From assembly GCA_018436925.1 (NCBI GenBank), contig JAHDKI010000037.1, positions 1 to 33,624 on the forward strand: a DNA stretch of 33,624 nucleotides, in the 5' to 3' direction. Below are positions 22,383-31,107 of this stretch, piece after piece. The notes beneath the pieces are model-generated. The model was not told where the DNA came from. It worked only from the letters and a program-made list of their open reading frames with translations, and ran no database searches. Made by a program: the position numbers and the translations under genes. Source of the stretch: Syntrophaceae bacterium (GTDB taxonomy: Bacteria; Desulfobacterota; Syntrophia; Syntrophales; Smithellaceae). How positions within the stretch are numbered: position 1 is the first letter of the stretch; each line of letters begins with the position of its first letter.

Positions 22383-23129
22383 TTAAGACTCCACGGCGGG
22401 AAAGATCCGGATGACGCCGAAGGCCTGGGTCTGATAGGCCTTGATCATCTTGAGCTTGACGAGCTCGAGAATCGCCAGAAACGTATAGACGACGCGCCTG
22501 CGGTCCCGTTTTTCCCCAAGTAATTCTTCGAATGTCAGATTCTTCTCTTTTATCAAACGCTCCATCACGTCGTTGATGATGTCGGCAAGAGACATTTTTT
22601 CCAGATCGATCTCCAGAAGATCCTGCCTGTCGATGCGCGACACCAGACGCTGAAACGCGTCAATCAGTTCGAAAATGTTGACTTCCACCCATTCGTCTTC
22701 AGCCGCGTTTTCCGGTTTGGGGTCTTCCGGCAGCGGCGCGCTGCGGGTGAACACGTCGCGCTCAAGCATCGGACGCTGCGCGAGCTGCGAGGCGGCTTCC
22801 TTGAAAGCCTGATATTCCAAAAGCTGGCGGACCAGTTCCGCGCGGGGATCTTCTTCGGTTTCCTCCTCGGAAGGCTCTTCGGGAACCGGCAGAAGCATCC
22901 GCGACTTGATGTGAATCAGCGTGGAAGCCATCACCAGGTATTCGCCGGCCAGATCCAGATTGAGCGACTTGATGATGTCGAGATATTCCAGATACTGCTG
23001 CGTGATGAGCGCAACGGGAATATTGTAAATGTCGATCTCGTTTTTCTTGATCAAATGCAAAAGCAGATCCAGCGGACCTTCAAACATGTCGAGTTTAATG
23101 GCGTAATCCAGCGATGTCTGCTCGTTCAT
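22383..23129 (-). CDS. scpA: Segregation and condensation protein A
   Basis: A 248-residue kleisin. It has the typical N-terminus LDMFEGPLDLLLHLIKKNEIDIYNIPVALIT split here as EGPLDLLLHLI and DIYNIPVALITQQYLEYL, an acidic middle (EEPSEEETEEDPRAE), and a C-terminal winged helix RRVVYTFLAILELVKLKM. It bridges the Smc heads. I place the start at 23129 (MNEQTSLDYAI); the longer frame to 23156 adds nine residues and lacks a ribosome-binding site. It is cotranscribed with trpS upstream and scpB downstream. Confidence 0.95.
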   Translation of the reverse strand: MNEQTSLDYAIKLDMFEGPLDLLLHLIKKNEIDIYNIPVALITQQYLEYLDIIKSLNLDLAGEYLVMASTLIHIKSRMLLPVPEEPSEEETEEDPRAELVRQLLEYQAFKEAASQLAQRPMLERDVFTRSAPLPEDPKPENAAEDEWVEVNIFELIDAFQRLVSRIDRQDLLEIDLEKMSLADIINDVMERLIKEKNLTFEELLGEKRDRRRVVYTFLAILELVKLKMIKAYQTQAFGVIRIFPAVES

Positions 23130-23226
23130 AGGCACCCGATAGCACAATAATGGCAAACGGACAAGCGTGCGCCCGGACGGCGCCGAGACATGGCGCCGCG
23201 TCCGTTTTCCGGCACTTGCGCCGCGT

Positions 23227-24219
23227 TCAGATTTTCACCGCGGCGCGCACTTCCTCCATCGTGCGGCGCGCGACATCCGCCGCCTTTTGGTTTCCCGCAG
23301 CGATGATATCGGAAATTTCCGGCAAATGGCTGGTGTAGTAGTCCATCCGTTCATGAATCGGCGCCATCGCCTCTTCGATCCGGGAAGCCAGCTTTTTTTT
23401 GCATTCAATGCAGCCGATCTCCGCCACCCGGCAGGCGGCGTTAATTTCAGAGACCGTCTGGGGCGCCGAATACAGGCCGTGAAAGGAAAACACATTGCAG
23501 ATATCCGGATCGCCCGGATCGGTCCGGCGCATTCTCTGCGGATCGGTGAACATCGAGGCGATTTTCGTCTGGAGAACTTTGCCCCGGTCGCTCATATAAA
23601 TGGCGTTGTCGTAAGATTTGCTCATTTTGCGTCCGTCAACGCCCAGGAGTTTGGGCACACTCGTCAGAAGCGGCTCCGGCACGACAAACACCTCTTTTTG
23701 GTACAGATAATTGAAACGGCGGACGATTTCACGGGTCAGCTCGATATGCGGCAGTTGATCAACGCCCACCGGCACACCGTAGGCCTTGTACATGATGATA
23801 TCGGCCGCCTGGAGCACGGGATAGCCCAGAAATCCGAAAGTGGACAGATCCCGGGAGGTAAGCTCCGCCTGCATTTCTTTATAGGTCGGATTGCGCTGCA
23901 GCCAGGCCAAAGGCGTGATCATCGACAACAGCAAAAACAGCTCCGCGTGTTCCTTGATCGCGGATTGGACGAAAAGGGTGCTTTTTTGGGGATCCAGTCC
24001 GGCCGACAGCCAGTCGATCACCATCTGAATGCCGTTGTCCCGAATGGAATCCGTCGATTCATAGTCGCTGGTAATCGCATGCCAATCGGCCACAAAATAA
24101 AAACAATCATATTGCCCGCTGTTCTGAAGGTCGACCCAGTTGGTCAGCGCGCCATGCAGATTGCCCAAATGCAGCTTCCCGGTCGGCCTCATGCCGCTTA
24201 AAATCCGTTTTGAACTCAA
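23227..24219 (-). CDS. trpS: Tryptophanyl-tRNA synthetase
   Basis: A 330-residue class I aminoacyl-tRNA synthetase that charges tRNA-Trp. The HIGH-like motif is HLGN (residues 17-20, in GKLHLGNLHGA) and KMSKS is at 198-202. I set the start at the TTG at 24219 because AAGGGAG lies eight bases upstream and the peptide then begins (M)SSKRILSGMRPTGKLHLG, the family's usual start. The ATG at 24252 and the longer frame to 24279 add residues with no family match and no ribosome-binding site. It is followed by scpA-scpB-rluB, an arrangement often seen. A 12-bp inverted repeat lies just upstream. Confidence 0.95.
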   Translation of the reverse strand: MSSKRILSGMRPTGKLHLGNLHGALTNWVDLQNSGQYDCFYFVADWHAITSDYESTDSIRDNGIQMVIDWLSAGLDPQKSTLFVQSAIKEHAELFLLLSMITPLAWLQRNPTYKEMQAELTSRDLSTFGFLGYPVLQAADIIMYKAYGVPVGVDQLPHIELTREIVRRFNYLYQKEVFVVPEPLLTSVPKLLGVDGRKMSKSYDNAIYMSDRGKVLQTKIASMFTDPQRMRRTDPGDPDICNVFSFHGLYSAPQTVSEINAACRVAEIGCIECKKKLASRIEEAMAPIHERMDYYTSHLPEISDIIAAGNQKAADVARRTMEEVRAAVKI

Positions 24220-24259
24220 AAGCCATTCTCCCTTTAAAATTGATCGGCGCATCAATGCA

Positions 24260-24301
24260 CTAAGGCCTCCGATTGTCAAATAAAAAATGCGGAGGCCTTA
24301 G
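24260..24301 (-). repeat. 12-bp perfect inverted repeat in the trpS leader
   Basis: CTAAGGCCTCCG (24260-24271) and CGGAGGCCTTAG (24290-24301) pair perfectly around an 18-base AT-rich loop. On the minus strand it lies between the second HU gene and trpS, about 40 bases before the TTG start. No U run follows it, so it is not a simple terminator, though the loop itself holds TTTTTTATTT. It may weaken read-through from the HU gene or structure the trpS leader. No T-box motif was recognised. Confidence 0.55.
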
Positions 24302-24327
24302 CGGTTCAATATCCAATTGGGCGAAAT

Positions 24328-24600
24328 TTACTTCACTTTGTCCGACAGAGCTTTGCCGGCTTTGAATTTCACAACCTTCTTCGCGGGAATTTTAATGGCT
24401 TTGCCGGTTTGGGGATTTCTCCCCTGCCGGGCTTTTCTTTTCGCCACCGAGAAGGTTCCGAATCCCACAATTCCCATCCTGCCAGTCTTTTTGAGTTCTT
24501 TGGTAAGTGTTGCGACGTAAGCATCCAGCGCTTTTGACGCCGCCGCCTTGGTGATGTCCGCCTGCTGCGCGATAACCCCGATCAACTCTGCCTTCGTCAT
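24328..24600 (-). CDS. HU-family DNA-binding protein (second copy)
   Basis: A 90-residue DNABII protein, beginning MTKAELIGVIAQQADITKAAASKALDAY. It has the beta-arm GFGTFSVAKRKARQGRNPQTG and a C-terminal KFKAGKALSDKVK, closer to classical HU than the copy at 20617-20898. AGGGGG lies about ten bases before ATG 24600, and the family start agrees; the longer frame to 24621 begins with TTG in the ribosome-binding site. It is upstream of trpS and probably begins the transcript or stands alone. Confidence 0.94.
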   Translation of the reverse strand: MTKAELIGVIAQQADITKAAASKALDAYVATLTKELKKTGRMGIVGFGTFSVAKRKARQGRNPQTGKAIKIPAKKVVKFKAGKALSDKVK

Positions 24601-25097
24601 GTCTGTAAAGCCCCCTTTCAAAAAGTTTGCGTTTTATATTCTGCCGCCCTCAAGCGGCTCCCGATTCGGCGGGTTTATTTTTCCGGGCGATTGAATGGCG
24701 CGCCCGAAGGCATCGTTTGAGTTTTTCAATTTTTTTTCACAAGGCGACGACCTTCCGAAACGGCCTTCAGGCAAGCCTCTTGAGGCGCCGATGGCTTTGA
24801 AAGTCTTGCTACGACTAGCACAAATCGGAAGGCCATGCAACCTAAATTGATCGGTTCGCTGCCTCAGCGCCGTCTTTGCGTTTCCGCGCCGTCGCGTAAA
24901 CTCCGCTTCAAGGGGATTTTGTGATCCAAAGGGCGCCGAAAGAATCATGAAGACAAACGAGCACTCGCCAAATGCGCCGAGAACGCGCCCCGCTTTCCCG
25001 CAAACAGTGAAGATGAATTTTTTTTCATTCAAGTTGCGCTGGCAAAATGCCGAAGAAACCGATACTGTGCAGACCGGAACGGACCGAGGAAATCATT
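24601..25097. other. Spacer between divergent HU and lipoprotein genes
   Basis: About 500 bp without a credible gene. It carries a potentially structured segment (24751-24835), listed separately, and the upstream control regions of the two divergent genes. I saw no convincing promoter pair, only a -10-like ATATAAAA near the HU start on the minus strand. There is no recognisable tRNA. Confidence 0.5.
24751..24835 (-). ncRNA. Possible structured RNA or leader upstream of HU
   Basis: On the minus strand GGCCTTCCGA (24834-24825 region) can pair either with TCGGAAGG (rc of 24751-24758) or, exclusively, with GAAGGCC (rc of 24762-24768). In between are TGCTA-gtcg-TAGCA and GCCT-caag-AGGC hairpins. 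The competing stems suggest a leader switch or small RNA. It was found by eye; no family is recognised, and a promoter and terminator are not evident. Confidence 0.25.
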
Positions 25098-25616
25098 ATG
25101 AACCACCGACTATTAATCAGCTTGATTTGCTTGTCTTTTTTGTGCGGCGCCGGTTTCGCCGGCTGCGACCCGCCCCCTATGAAAAACCCAGACCGGACGG
25201 ATCCCGCGCAAAATGCACAAAAACAGCAATCGGCAAATTATCCGGATAAAATGAGCACGCGGGTGTTGTGGACCGTCTCGGGCTATGTCCGATCCGACGG
25301 CGCACAACTCAGTGACGACAAGGCGCGGCGGTTTTTGTTCAAACCTCTGGATATCGGCGACTCCTGGATTGCCTTTGACGGCCGAACCTGCTCGAATGTA
25401 TCCTTCACTAGGACAAGCGTGCCGGCGCGCGATTACTTCAAAAAGACCTTTGCCATCGAGCCCGAGGCTTTGGGAATCGCGGATGAAACCGTAGAGGTTT
25501 TCACAACCAGTTGCGGGCTTCCGGGATTCAACGAGTATGTGCGCCTGAGGGACCGGCGTTTGATTGTGCGCCTAGACGGCGTGTTTTTCTACTTTAAACC
25601 CGCGGTGGATTTCTAA
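25098..25616 (+). CDS. Small lipoprotein, unknown
   Basis: A 172-residue exported lipoprotein with lipobox ending at Cys23 (FAGC), then a Pro/Gln-rich linker and a domain of about 120 residues. The domain has two later cysteines (RTCSNV and TTSCGLPG) that could form a disulfide. I recognise no family. The start at 25098 has GAGGA upstream, and the earlier in-frame ATG at 25047 would bury the signal. It is 41 bp upstream of the large CFI-box protein and likely cotranscribed, so they may act together at the cell surface. Confidence 0.7.
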   Translation: MNHRLLISLICLSFLCGAGFAGCDPPPMKNPDRTDPAQNAQKQQSANYPDKMSTRVLWTVSGYVRSDGAQLSDDKARRFLFKPLDIGDSWIAFDGRTCSNVSFTRTSVPARDYFKKTFAIEPEALGIADETVEVFTTSCGLPGFNEYVRLRDRRLIVRLDGVFFYFKPAVDF

Positions 25617-25657
25617 TTCCACCGTGTCAGAACGCATTCGAACGGACATCTGATCCC

Positions 25658-27778
25658 ATGAAAAAACGCATTCCATCTCCAATCTTTTTTATCCTTGCGG
25701 CGCTTGTTATCCTCGGTTTCTGCCGGCCGGCTCAAGCCTGGCCGGATGCGGCATTGTCCGTCCCCGCAATGCCTGCGCTGCAGTTTTCATTGGACGGCAA
25801 TACCGTTTACGGCGCGGCTCTTCCGATACCAGTCAGGCTGGATCCGAATCCCCCCTCCGAAACCGCCCGTTTTTTGACCCGTTCAATGCTGCGCACCGAG
25901 CCTGCGGCGCTGACCGCAACCTTCAGCATCAGCTATATCGCAGACGGAGGGTTCGATTTGTGGGGAGAACCCTGCTACAGCTTTCCGGAAAATGCCAAAT
26001 CCGCTTTTCAGGCCGCCGCCGCCATCTGGGGAAGCTACCTCGACTCGTCGGTTCCCATCACCATCCGGGCCTGCTGGGCCGACCTGGGATCAAGCACAAC
26101 TCTGGGCTACGCAGGCGGAGGACCTTTGCACCGGAACTTTTCCGGCGCCCCGATCGCCGACACCTTTTACATCGGCGCGTTGGCCAACGCGATGGCAGGG
26201 GTGGATCTGGATTCCTCCAGTGCCGACATGCACATTACCTACAACGGCAACGCGTCTTGGTATTACGGAACGGACGGCAATACGCCGGCGGGCCAGATCG
26301 ATCTGATGTCGGTGGTGTTGCATGAAATCGCCCACGGATTGAATTTTACCGGGTCCATGAGAGTTGTCTCGGGATCCGGATCGTGGGGGTACAGCGGCTT
26401 CCCCGTCATTTACGACACCTTCATGCGGAATCAGGACGGCCAGGCGCTGATCAACACCGCGCTGTATCCCAATCCGTCGTCGGCGCTGGCCGACGTCCTG
26501 ACGTCAACAAATGTCTGGTTCCACGGCCCCTTCGCCATGGCGGCAAACGGCGGCACAAGGGTAAAAATGTACGCGCCGTCCACGTGGGTGTCCGGCTCAA
26601 GCTACTCGCATCTGGACTACGACACCTTTCGCAACACGGTGAACCGCCTGATGGTCTACGCCATCAGTTCCGGAACCGCCACGCACAATCCCGGCCCCGT
26701 CACGCTGGGCCTGCTCAAAGATCTGGGTTGGAGTGTCACCACGACAGACTCCGTCGATGTGTCCATTGCGATGACGGACAACCCGGATCCGACCGTCACG
26801 GGAGAGCCTTTAACCTATGCCGTCACCGTGACGAACAACGGGTCTGGTGACGCCGGCGGCATCATCGTTTCCTTAGCGCTTCCGGCGGCCGTGATCGTAT
26901 CGTCCATCACACCGTCGCAGGGACAATGCTCCGGATCGACTCCGCTGGTCTGCACGCCCGGAACCCTTCCCGCTGGCGAATCGGCAACCCTTTTGCTGGT
27001 TGTGGTTCCCGTCACGGGCGGTATTTTGTCTTCGACGGCCACTTTAAGCACCGTCTCTTCAAACACCAATCTCAACACAACCGCCACCACAACGACCAGC
27101 GTCACGCATCCGTTGCCGGCTATCAATGCGCTCAATCCATCTTCGAAAACCCGAGGCGGATCGAGCTTTACTCTCACCGTCACCGGCGGCGGTTTTGCCA
27201 CGGGGTCGGTTGTCCGCTGGAACGGAGAGAACCGGCCGACGACCTTTGTTTCTCCAACGCAGCTTTCAGCAACCATTGACGCCGGCGATATTGAATCCAG
27301 CGGTTCGGCGGCCGTAACCGTGTTCAACCCGGCGCCGGGCGGCGGAACCTCTCCGGCGGCGGAATTTCGCATCACGACGCCCGCTATCCCGATAGGCGGA
27401 GGAGGCGGAGGCGGAGGCGGATGTTTTATCGCCACGGCGGCCTACGGTTCACCTGCGCAAAAACACGTCATGCTTTTGCGGACGTTCCGGGATCAAAGAC
27501 TTTTGACCACTGGGCCGGGAAGAGCTTTTGTCGCCTTCTATTACCGGACGAGCCCGCCTGTCGCCCGGTTCATCGCCGGCCACGACGGTCTCAGGGCCGC
27601 CACCCGCGCTGCGCTTCTGCCGGCGGTCGGCCTGTCCGGAATGGTTTTAGCCCTGGGCTGGACGGCAACCCTGCTGCTTTTGACGATTGCGATTCTTATG
27701 GGATGCGCGCTGACAAGACAGGTCTGTTTGACCTGGTCCGTAAAAAGGTGCGGCGATCAGCGTTTGATGAGAAAATAG
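25658..27778 (+). CDS. Secreted zincin-like protein with DUF11, IPT/TIG and CFI-box C-terminus
   Basis: A 706-residue exported protein. Domains in order: signal peptide (1-27, AQA|W); a metalloprotease-like region with HEIAHGLNF (His222, Glu223, His226), the HExxH zinc motif of zincins; a DUF11/CARDB-type beta domain at about 370-470 ([30 protein letters not shown] split as [13 protein letters not shown] and [12 protein letters not shown]); an IPT/TIG Ig-like domain at about 475-575; a run of nine glycines at 580-588; then [10 protein letters not shown] at 589, the CFI-box. The CFI-box-CTERM region continues with [29 protein letters not shown] and a terminal hydrophobic helix (about 650-680). 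CFI-box tails occur on surface proteins, mainly in Deltaproteobacteria, and probably act in sorting or anchoring. The peptidase activity is inferred from HExxH only. It overlaps convergently with mltA by 22 bp. Confidence 0.88.
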   Translation: MKKRIPSPIFFILAALVILGFCRPAQAWPDAALSVPAMPALQFSLDGNTVYGAALPIPVRLDPNPPSETARFLTRSMLRTEPAALTATFSISYIADGGFDLWGEPCYSFPENAKSAFQAAAAIWGSYLDSSVPITIRACWADLGSSTTLGYAGGGPLHRNFSGAPIADTFYIGALANAMAGVDLDSSSADMHITYNGNASWYYGTDGNTPAGQIDLMSVVLHEIAHGLNFTGSMRVVSGSGSWGYSGFPVIYDTFMRNQDGQALINTALYPNPSSALADVLTSTNVWFHGPFAMAANGGTRVKMYAPSTWVSGSSYSHLDYDTFRNTVNRLMVYAISSGTATHNPGPVTLGLLKDLGWSVTTTDSVDVSIAMTDNPDPTVTGEPLTYAVTVTNNGSGDAGGIIVSLALPAAVIVSSITPSQGQCSGSTPLVCTPGTLPAGESATLLLVVVPVTGGILSSTATLSTVSSNTNLNTTATTTTSVTHPLPAINALNPSSKTRGGSSFTLTVTGGGFATGSVVRWNGENRPTTFVSPTQLSATIDAGDIESSGSAAVTVFNPAPGGGTSPAAEFRITTPAIPIGGGGGGGGGCFIATAAYGSPAQKHVMLLRTFRDQRLLTTGPGRAFVAFYYRTSPPVARFIAGHDGLRAATRAALLPAVGLSGMVLALGWTATLLLLTIAILMGCALTRQVCLTWSVKRCGDQRLMRK

Positions 27779-28953
27779 AGCTCGCCTTTTTCCTTGATGG
27801 TGCCGGCGGTTGACTGGGCCTGGTCGCCGAATCCGCAAAACAGATCGACGCGCCCCGGTCCCTTGATGGCCGATCCCCTGTCCTGATTGAGGACGAACCG
27901 GCTAAAGCCGACCCGGGACATAATGTTGCCGTTTTCATCAAAAACCGGCTTGCGCATACGGATAAACGCGGGCGCGCCCTGAGGAAAGTAATCCGGATCG
28001 GTGGCAATCGTCCGATTCGGCGTCACCGGCTGCCCCAGCGACCCCACCGGTTCGGAATCCACAAACCGGAAAAAGATATAGCGTTCATTGTAGCTGAGAA
28101 TCTCAAACAGATCCTGCTCGCTTTTCGATTTTAAAAACGTTTTAAAACTGCGGTAACCGGAATCACTTTGCGCAATGCGGTTTTGGTCGAGCATATTGCG
28201 CGTCACCGACCGAAACGGCCGCCCGTTGTTTTGCGCATAGCTTACGGAAACGGTTCTGCCGTCGGGCAGCCGGATTTTGCCCGATCCCTGGATGTGCAGG
28301 GAAAACAGTTCAACCGGATCGGCTACCCAGGCGATTTCAAGCCCTCTGCCGAGCAAGACCCCATCGATATCGATCTCCCGACGCGAGTAGTAAGGGTTTT
28401 TCCGCCCGTTTTCCAAACGGCTGATTCGGGTTTCCGTCGGGGAGATCTGCTCCGCGTTGAGATCCGGCGGCGTGCGGTAAAGCGGATAGCGGTGTTTGTC
28501 CGTGCGGACAAGCGATCCTTCCAGGAGCGGCTCGTAATAACCGGTAAACAGTACGGCGCCGTCGCGTTTCTCTCCGAAAGCCCGATACACCTCAAAATTT
28601 TCCCGGATGCGCCGGTTTCTTTCTTCGGGATCAAGCGCCAAAGATATAATCCCGCGCAGGGCCAAAAGGGTGTCGATCATGACCGCCGCGTCGACAAGCC
28701 GTCCCTCCACGGCAAAGACCTGGCTGCGGCCGCCGTTTTGATAATACCGGAGGCTTCTGTCGACGGCCAGATTCAGCGAGTCGGCATCGAGATCGTCCGC
28801 GAAATCCATCCCGGCCGGATCGACTTTCGCAAGTCCCTTCATCACCGGCGGTTCTGAAACCGGCGGCAGCTCATAGGCGGCGCGGCGGGCGCAACCCGAA
28901 TAACATAGCACCGTAAGAATCAGCATCACCGCCGCAATTCGAAGCTTGTTCAT
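27757..28953 (-). CDS. mltA: Membrane-bound lytic murein transglycosylase A
   Basis: A 398-residue lipoprotein (lipobox ending at Cys21, CYSGC). It contains the MltA domain with [36 protein letters not shown] split here as [19 protein letters not shown], and the 3D domain with [19 protein letters not shown], Asp near residue 370 being the likely catalytic acid. It cleaves the glycan strands of murein to 1,6-anhydro products at the outer membrane. Its ATG overlaps the stop of the upstream acetyltransferase by four bases (ATGA). It is last in the nadK-recN-GNAT-mltA set. Confidence 0.95.
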   Translation of the reverse strand: MNKLRIAAVMLILTVLCYSGCARRAAYELPPVSEPPVMKGLAKVDPAGMDFADDLDADSLNLAVDRSLRYYQNGGRSQVFAVEGRLVDAAVMIDTLLALRGIISLALDPEERNRRIRENFEVYRAFGEKRDGAVLFTGYYEPLLEGSLVRTDKHRYPLYRTPPDLNAEQISPTETRISRLENGRKNPYYSRREIDIDGVLLGRGLEIAWVADPVELFSLHIQGSGKIRLPDGRTVSVSYAQNNGRPFRSVTRNMLDQNRIAQSDSGYRSFKTFLKSKSEQDLFEILSYNERYIFFRFVDSEPVGSLGQPVTPNRTIATDPDYFPQGAPAFIRMRKPVFDENGNIMSRVGFSRFVLNQDRGSAIKGPGRVDLFCGFGDQAQSTAGTIKEKGELYFLIKR

Positions 28954-29408
28954 AATTCGATCATCATGGCGGTTTCATCGCAGTAGTCGGGATACTTCGG
29001 GCAGCGGAAGCAATCCGACCAGACTTTTTCCGGCAGGGTCTTTCGATCCACTTCCTTGAAGCCGAGCCTGGCGAAGAATTCTTTTTTGTAGGTCAGCGAA
29101 AAAATGCGGAACAACCCCAGCGTGATCGCGTCGGACAGACAAAATTCCACAAGCTTGCGGCCGATCCCCCGGCCGCGGCCGGCTTCGTCCACGTAGAGAG
29201 ATCGGATCTCCGCAAGGTTCTCCCAGACGATATTGAGCGCGCACACGCCGATCACGGCCTGGTTGTCGTCGTCTTCATAGACAATGAAGTCGCGAACGGA
29301 TTTATAGATATCCATCAGCGAGCGCGAAAGCATTTCTCCTTTGCCCGCCGAAGCATTGATCATGCGGTGAATCGTTCGAACATCACCGATGCGCGCTTTT
29401 CTTAACAT
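28950..29408 (-). CDS. GNAT acetyltransferase, short ArgA-like (N-acetylglutamate synthase type)
   Basis: A 152-residue GNAT protein with acetyl-CoA motif GRGRGIG (77-83). Its characteristic stretch AEIRSLYVDE, LTYKKEFFARLGF and the C-terminal CFRCPKYPDYCDETAM resemble the short single-domain N-acetylglutamate synthases found in Deltaproteobacteria and some Firmicutes, which start arginine synthesis from glutamate and acetyl-CoA. The two cysteines before PKYPDYC might bind metal. GGGAGGG precedes ATG 29408. It overlaps recN by 26 bp upstream and mltA by four downstream. It could instead acetylate another substrate. Confidence 0.8.
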   Translation of the reverse strand: MLRKARIGDVRTIHRMINASAGKGEMLSRSLMDIYKSVRDFIVYEDDDNQAVIGVCALNIVWENLAEIRSLYVDEAGRGRGIGRKLVEFCLSDAITLGLFRIFSLTYKKEFFARLGFKEVDRKTLPEKVWSDCFRCPKYPDYCDETAMMIEL

Positions 29409-31107
29409 GCTTGTTCCCTCCCGAATCCGCTAAGGCGGCTGTTTCGATCATCCTGCGGGCATGGTCCCGCGCGGTGTCGGTCAGTTCCACGCCGCCCAGC
29501 ATCCGGCTGATTTCGTAAATTTTCTGCTCGTCGTCGAGCTTTTCCACCTCCGTTGAAGTCCGTCCGTCCCGGACGGATTTCACCACCCGGAGGTGCCGGC
29601 CGCCGAAACAGGCAATCTGCGGCAAATGCGTAATGCAGATCACCTGCGCATCGGCTGATATGGCCTTTAACTTGCGTCCGACAATCTCCGCCGTCGCGCC
29701 GCCGATCCCGCTGTCCACTTCGTCGAAAACCATCGTGCCCACAGACCCTGTGCGGGACAGGGCGTTTTTCAGCGCCAGCACGATGCGCGACAACTCGCCG
29801 CCGGATGCGATGCGCGCAAGCGGTTTGGGATCCTCGCCGGCATTGGCCGCCAGATGAAATTCGACCTCGTCGCCGCCTTTGGGGCCGAAAGCCTCCAAAG
29901 CGCCGTTGGTGCGCCTCAAAAATTTCACAAAAAACCGCGCATGCGGCATGTTGAGCTCGGCGATTTCTCCGTCCACGGCCGCCTTGAGTTTTTCGGCCGC
30001 CGAAAGCCGCTTGTCCGTCAGCTCCTGCGCGGCGCGGCCAAGCTGTGTCGCCAGGGCGGCGCGGAGCTCGTTTTGTGATTCGAGCGCCTCATCCACGTTT
30101 GCGATCCCCGCCAGTTCTTCCTGCATCCGCGCTCGGGCCTGCGCAACCGCCTCGAGCGATCCGCCGTATTTACGTTTTAGACGATGCAGGACATCGAGGC
30201 GTTCATCGATCGCGGCCAGACGTTCGGGATCGAAAACCAAAGACGCATTGTAGTCGCGAAGCGCGCGCGCCGTTTCCTGAAGCGAAACAGCAGCCGCCTC
30301 AACCTCGGCGGGATTCACGTCCAGCGCGGCATCGATGGACGCGATGTCGCGAATCTGCGTTTGCACGTCCTTGAGACGGGCCAGCACGCAATCCGCATCG
30401 GCGTACAGAAGCTCGAAGGCCCGGCCCGACCACTGCGCCAGCTTCTGCGCGTTGGCCAGCACCTTTTTTTCATCAGCGAGAGCCGCATCTTCGCCGGCCT
30501 TCGGGTCGATTGCCGCGAGCTCTTTGAGCTGGAATGCCAAAAGGTCCGCTTTTTCCCCGCCTTTTTTCTTCAATTCCTCCAACTGGGCGACGGCGTCCAC
30601 CGTTTCGCGCCAGCGCCGGTAAAGAGCCTGATAAGCCGCAAGCGCGGGCAGACATCCGCCGAATTCGTCGAGTATGTCGATGTGATTTTCCGCGTCGAGT
30701 ATTCTCTGATGCTCGTGCTGCCCGCAGATATTGATCAGCGATTCGCTCACGGCGGCCAGATTCGCCAGCGTCGCCATCTGACCGTTGATGCTGGCCTTGT
30801 TTTTTCCCGTGCGCGAAATCACCCGGCGGACGATCAACTCCTCGTCCGCGGCAAACCCCATGTTTTCCAGCGTTTCACGAATCCGCGGACGGCCGGAAAC
30901 ATCGAATCGCGCTTCCACCGTGGCCGCGTCGGCCTGCGTCCGGATCATCTCCGATGTGGCTCGATCCCCCAAAAGCAGGCTCACCGCGCCGATCAGGATG
31001 GACTTACCCGCGCCGGTTTCGCCGGTGATCAGGTTGAGGCCCTTCTCGAACGAAACGGAAAGCTCGTCGATAATGGCGAAATTTCGAATGCTCAGATCAT
31101 GAAGCAT
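29383..31107 (-). CDS. recN: DNA repair protein RecN
   Basis: A 574-residue SMC-like ATPase for double-strand break repair. It has Walker A GETGAGKS (29-36), a long coiled-coil middle, the ABC signature region ASGGELSRIVLALK, and Walker B TMVFDEVDSGIGG. Length is typical. The ATG at 31107 overlaps the end of nadK by 11 bp, and the C-terminus overlaps the next gene by 26 bp, so translation is probably coupled. The usual neighbour of recN in many bacteria is nadK, as here. Confidence 0.97.
   Translation of the reverse strand: MLHDLSIRNFAIIDELSVSFEKGLNLITGETGAGKSILIGAVSLLLGDRATSEMIRTQADAATVEARFDVSGRPRIRETLENMGFAADEELIVRRVISRTGKNKASINGQMATLANLAAVSESLINICGQHEHQRILDAENHIDILDEFGGCLPALAAYQALYRRWRETVDAVAQLEELKKKGGEKADLLAFQLKELAAIDPKAGEDAALADEKKVLANAQKLAQWSGRAFELLYADADCVLARLKDVQTQIRDIASIDAALDVNPAEVEAAAVSLQETARALRDYNASLVFDPERLAAIDERLDVLHRLKRKYGGSLEAVAQARARMQEELAGIANVDEALESQNELRAALATQLGRAAQELTDKRLSAAEKLKAAVDGEIAELNMPHARFFVKFLRRTNGALEAFGPKGGDEVEFHLAANAGEDPKPLARIASGGELSRIVLALKNALSRTGSVGTMVFDEVDSGIGGATAEIVGRKLKAISADAQVICITHLPQIACFGGRHLRVVKSVRDGRTSTEVEKLDDEQKIYEISRMLGGVELTDTARDHARRMIETAALADSGGNKHVKKSAHR

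Noticed and set aside
23167..24201. A 344-codon plus-strand frame opposite trpS
   Set aside because: It is the complement of a clear synthetase and is rich in His, Arg and Gln, without any domain.
24751..24835. A tRNA gene in the spacer upstream of HU
   Set aside because: A 7-bp acceptor-like stem exists, but there is no T-loop TTCGANNC or plausible anticodon arm.
24634..25032. A 132-codon minus-strand frame in the HU-lipoprotein spacer
   Set aside because: It has no ribosome-binding site or recognisable motif, its composition is mixed, and it would cover the divergent promoter region.
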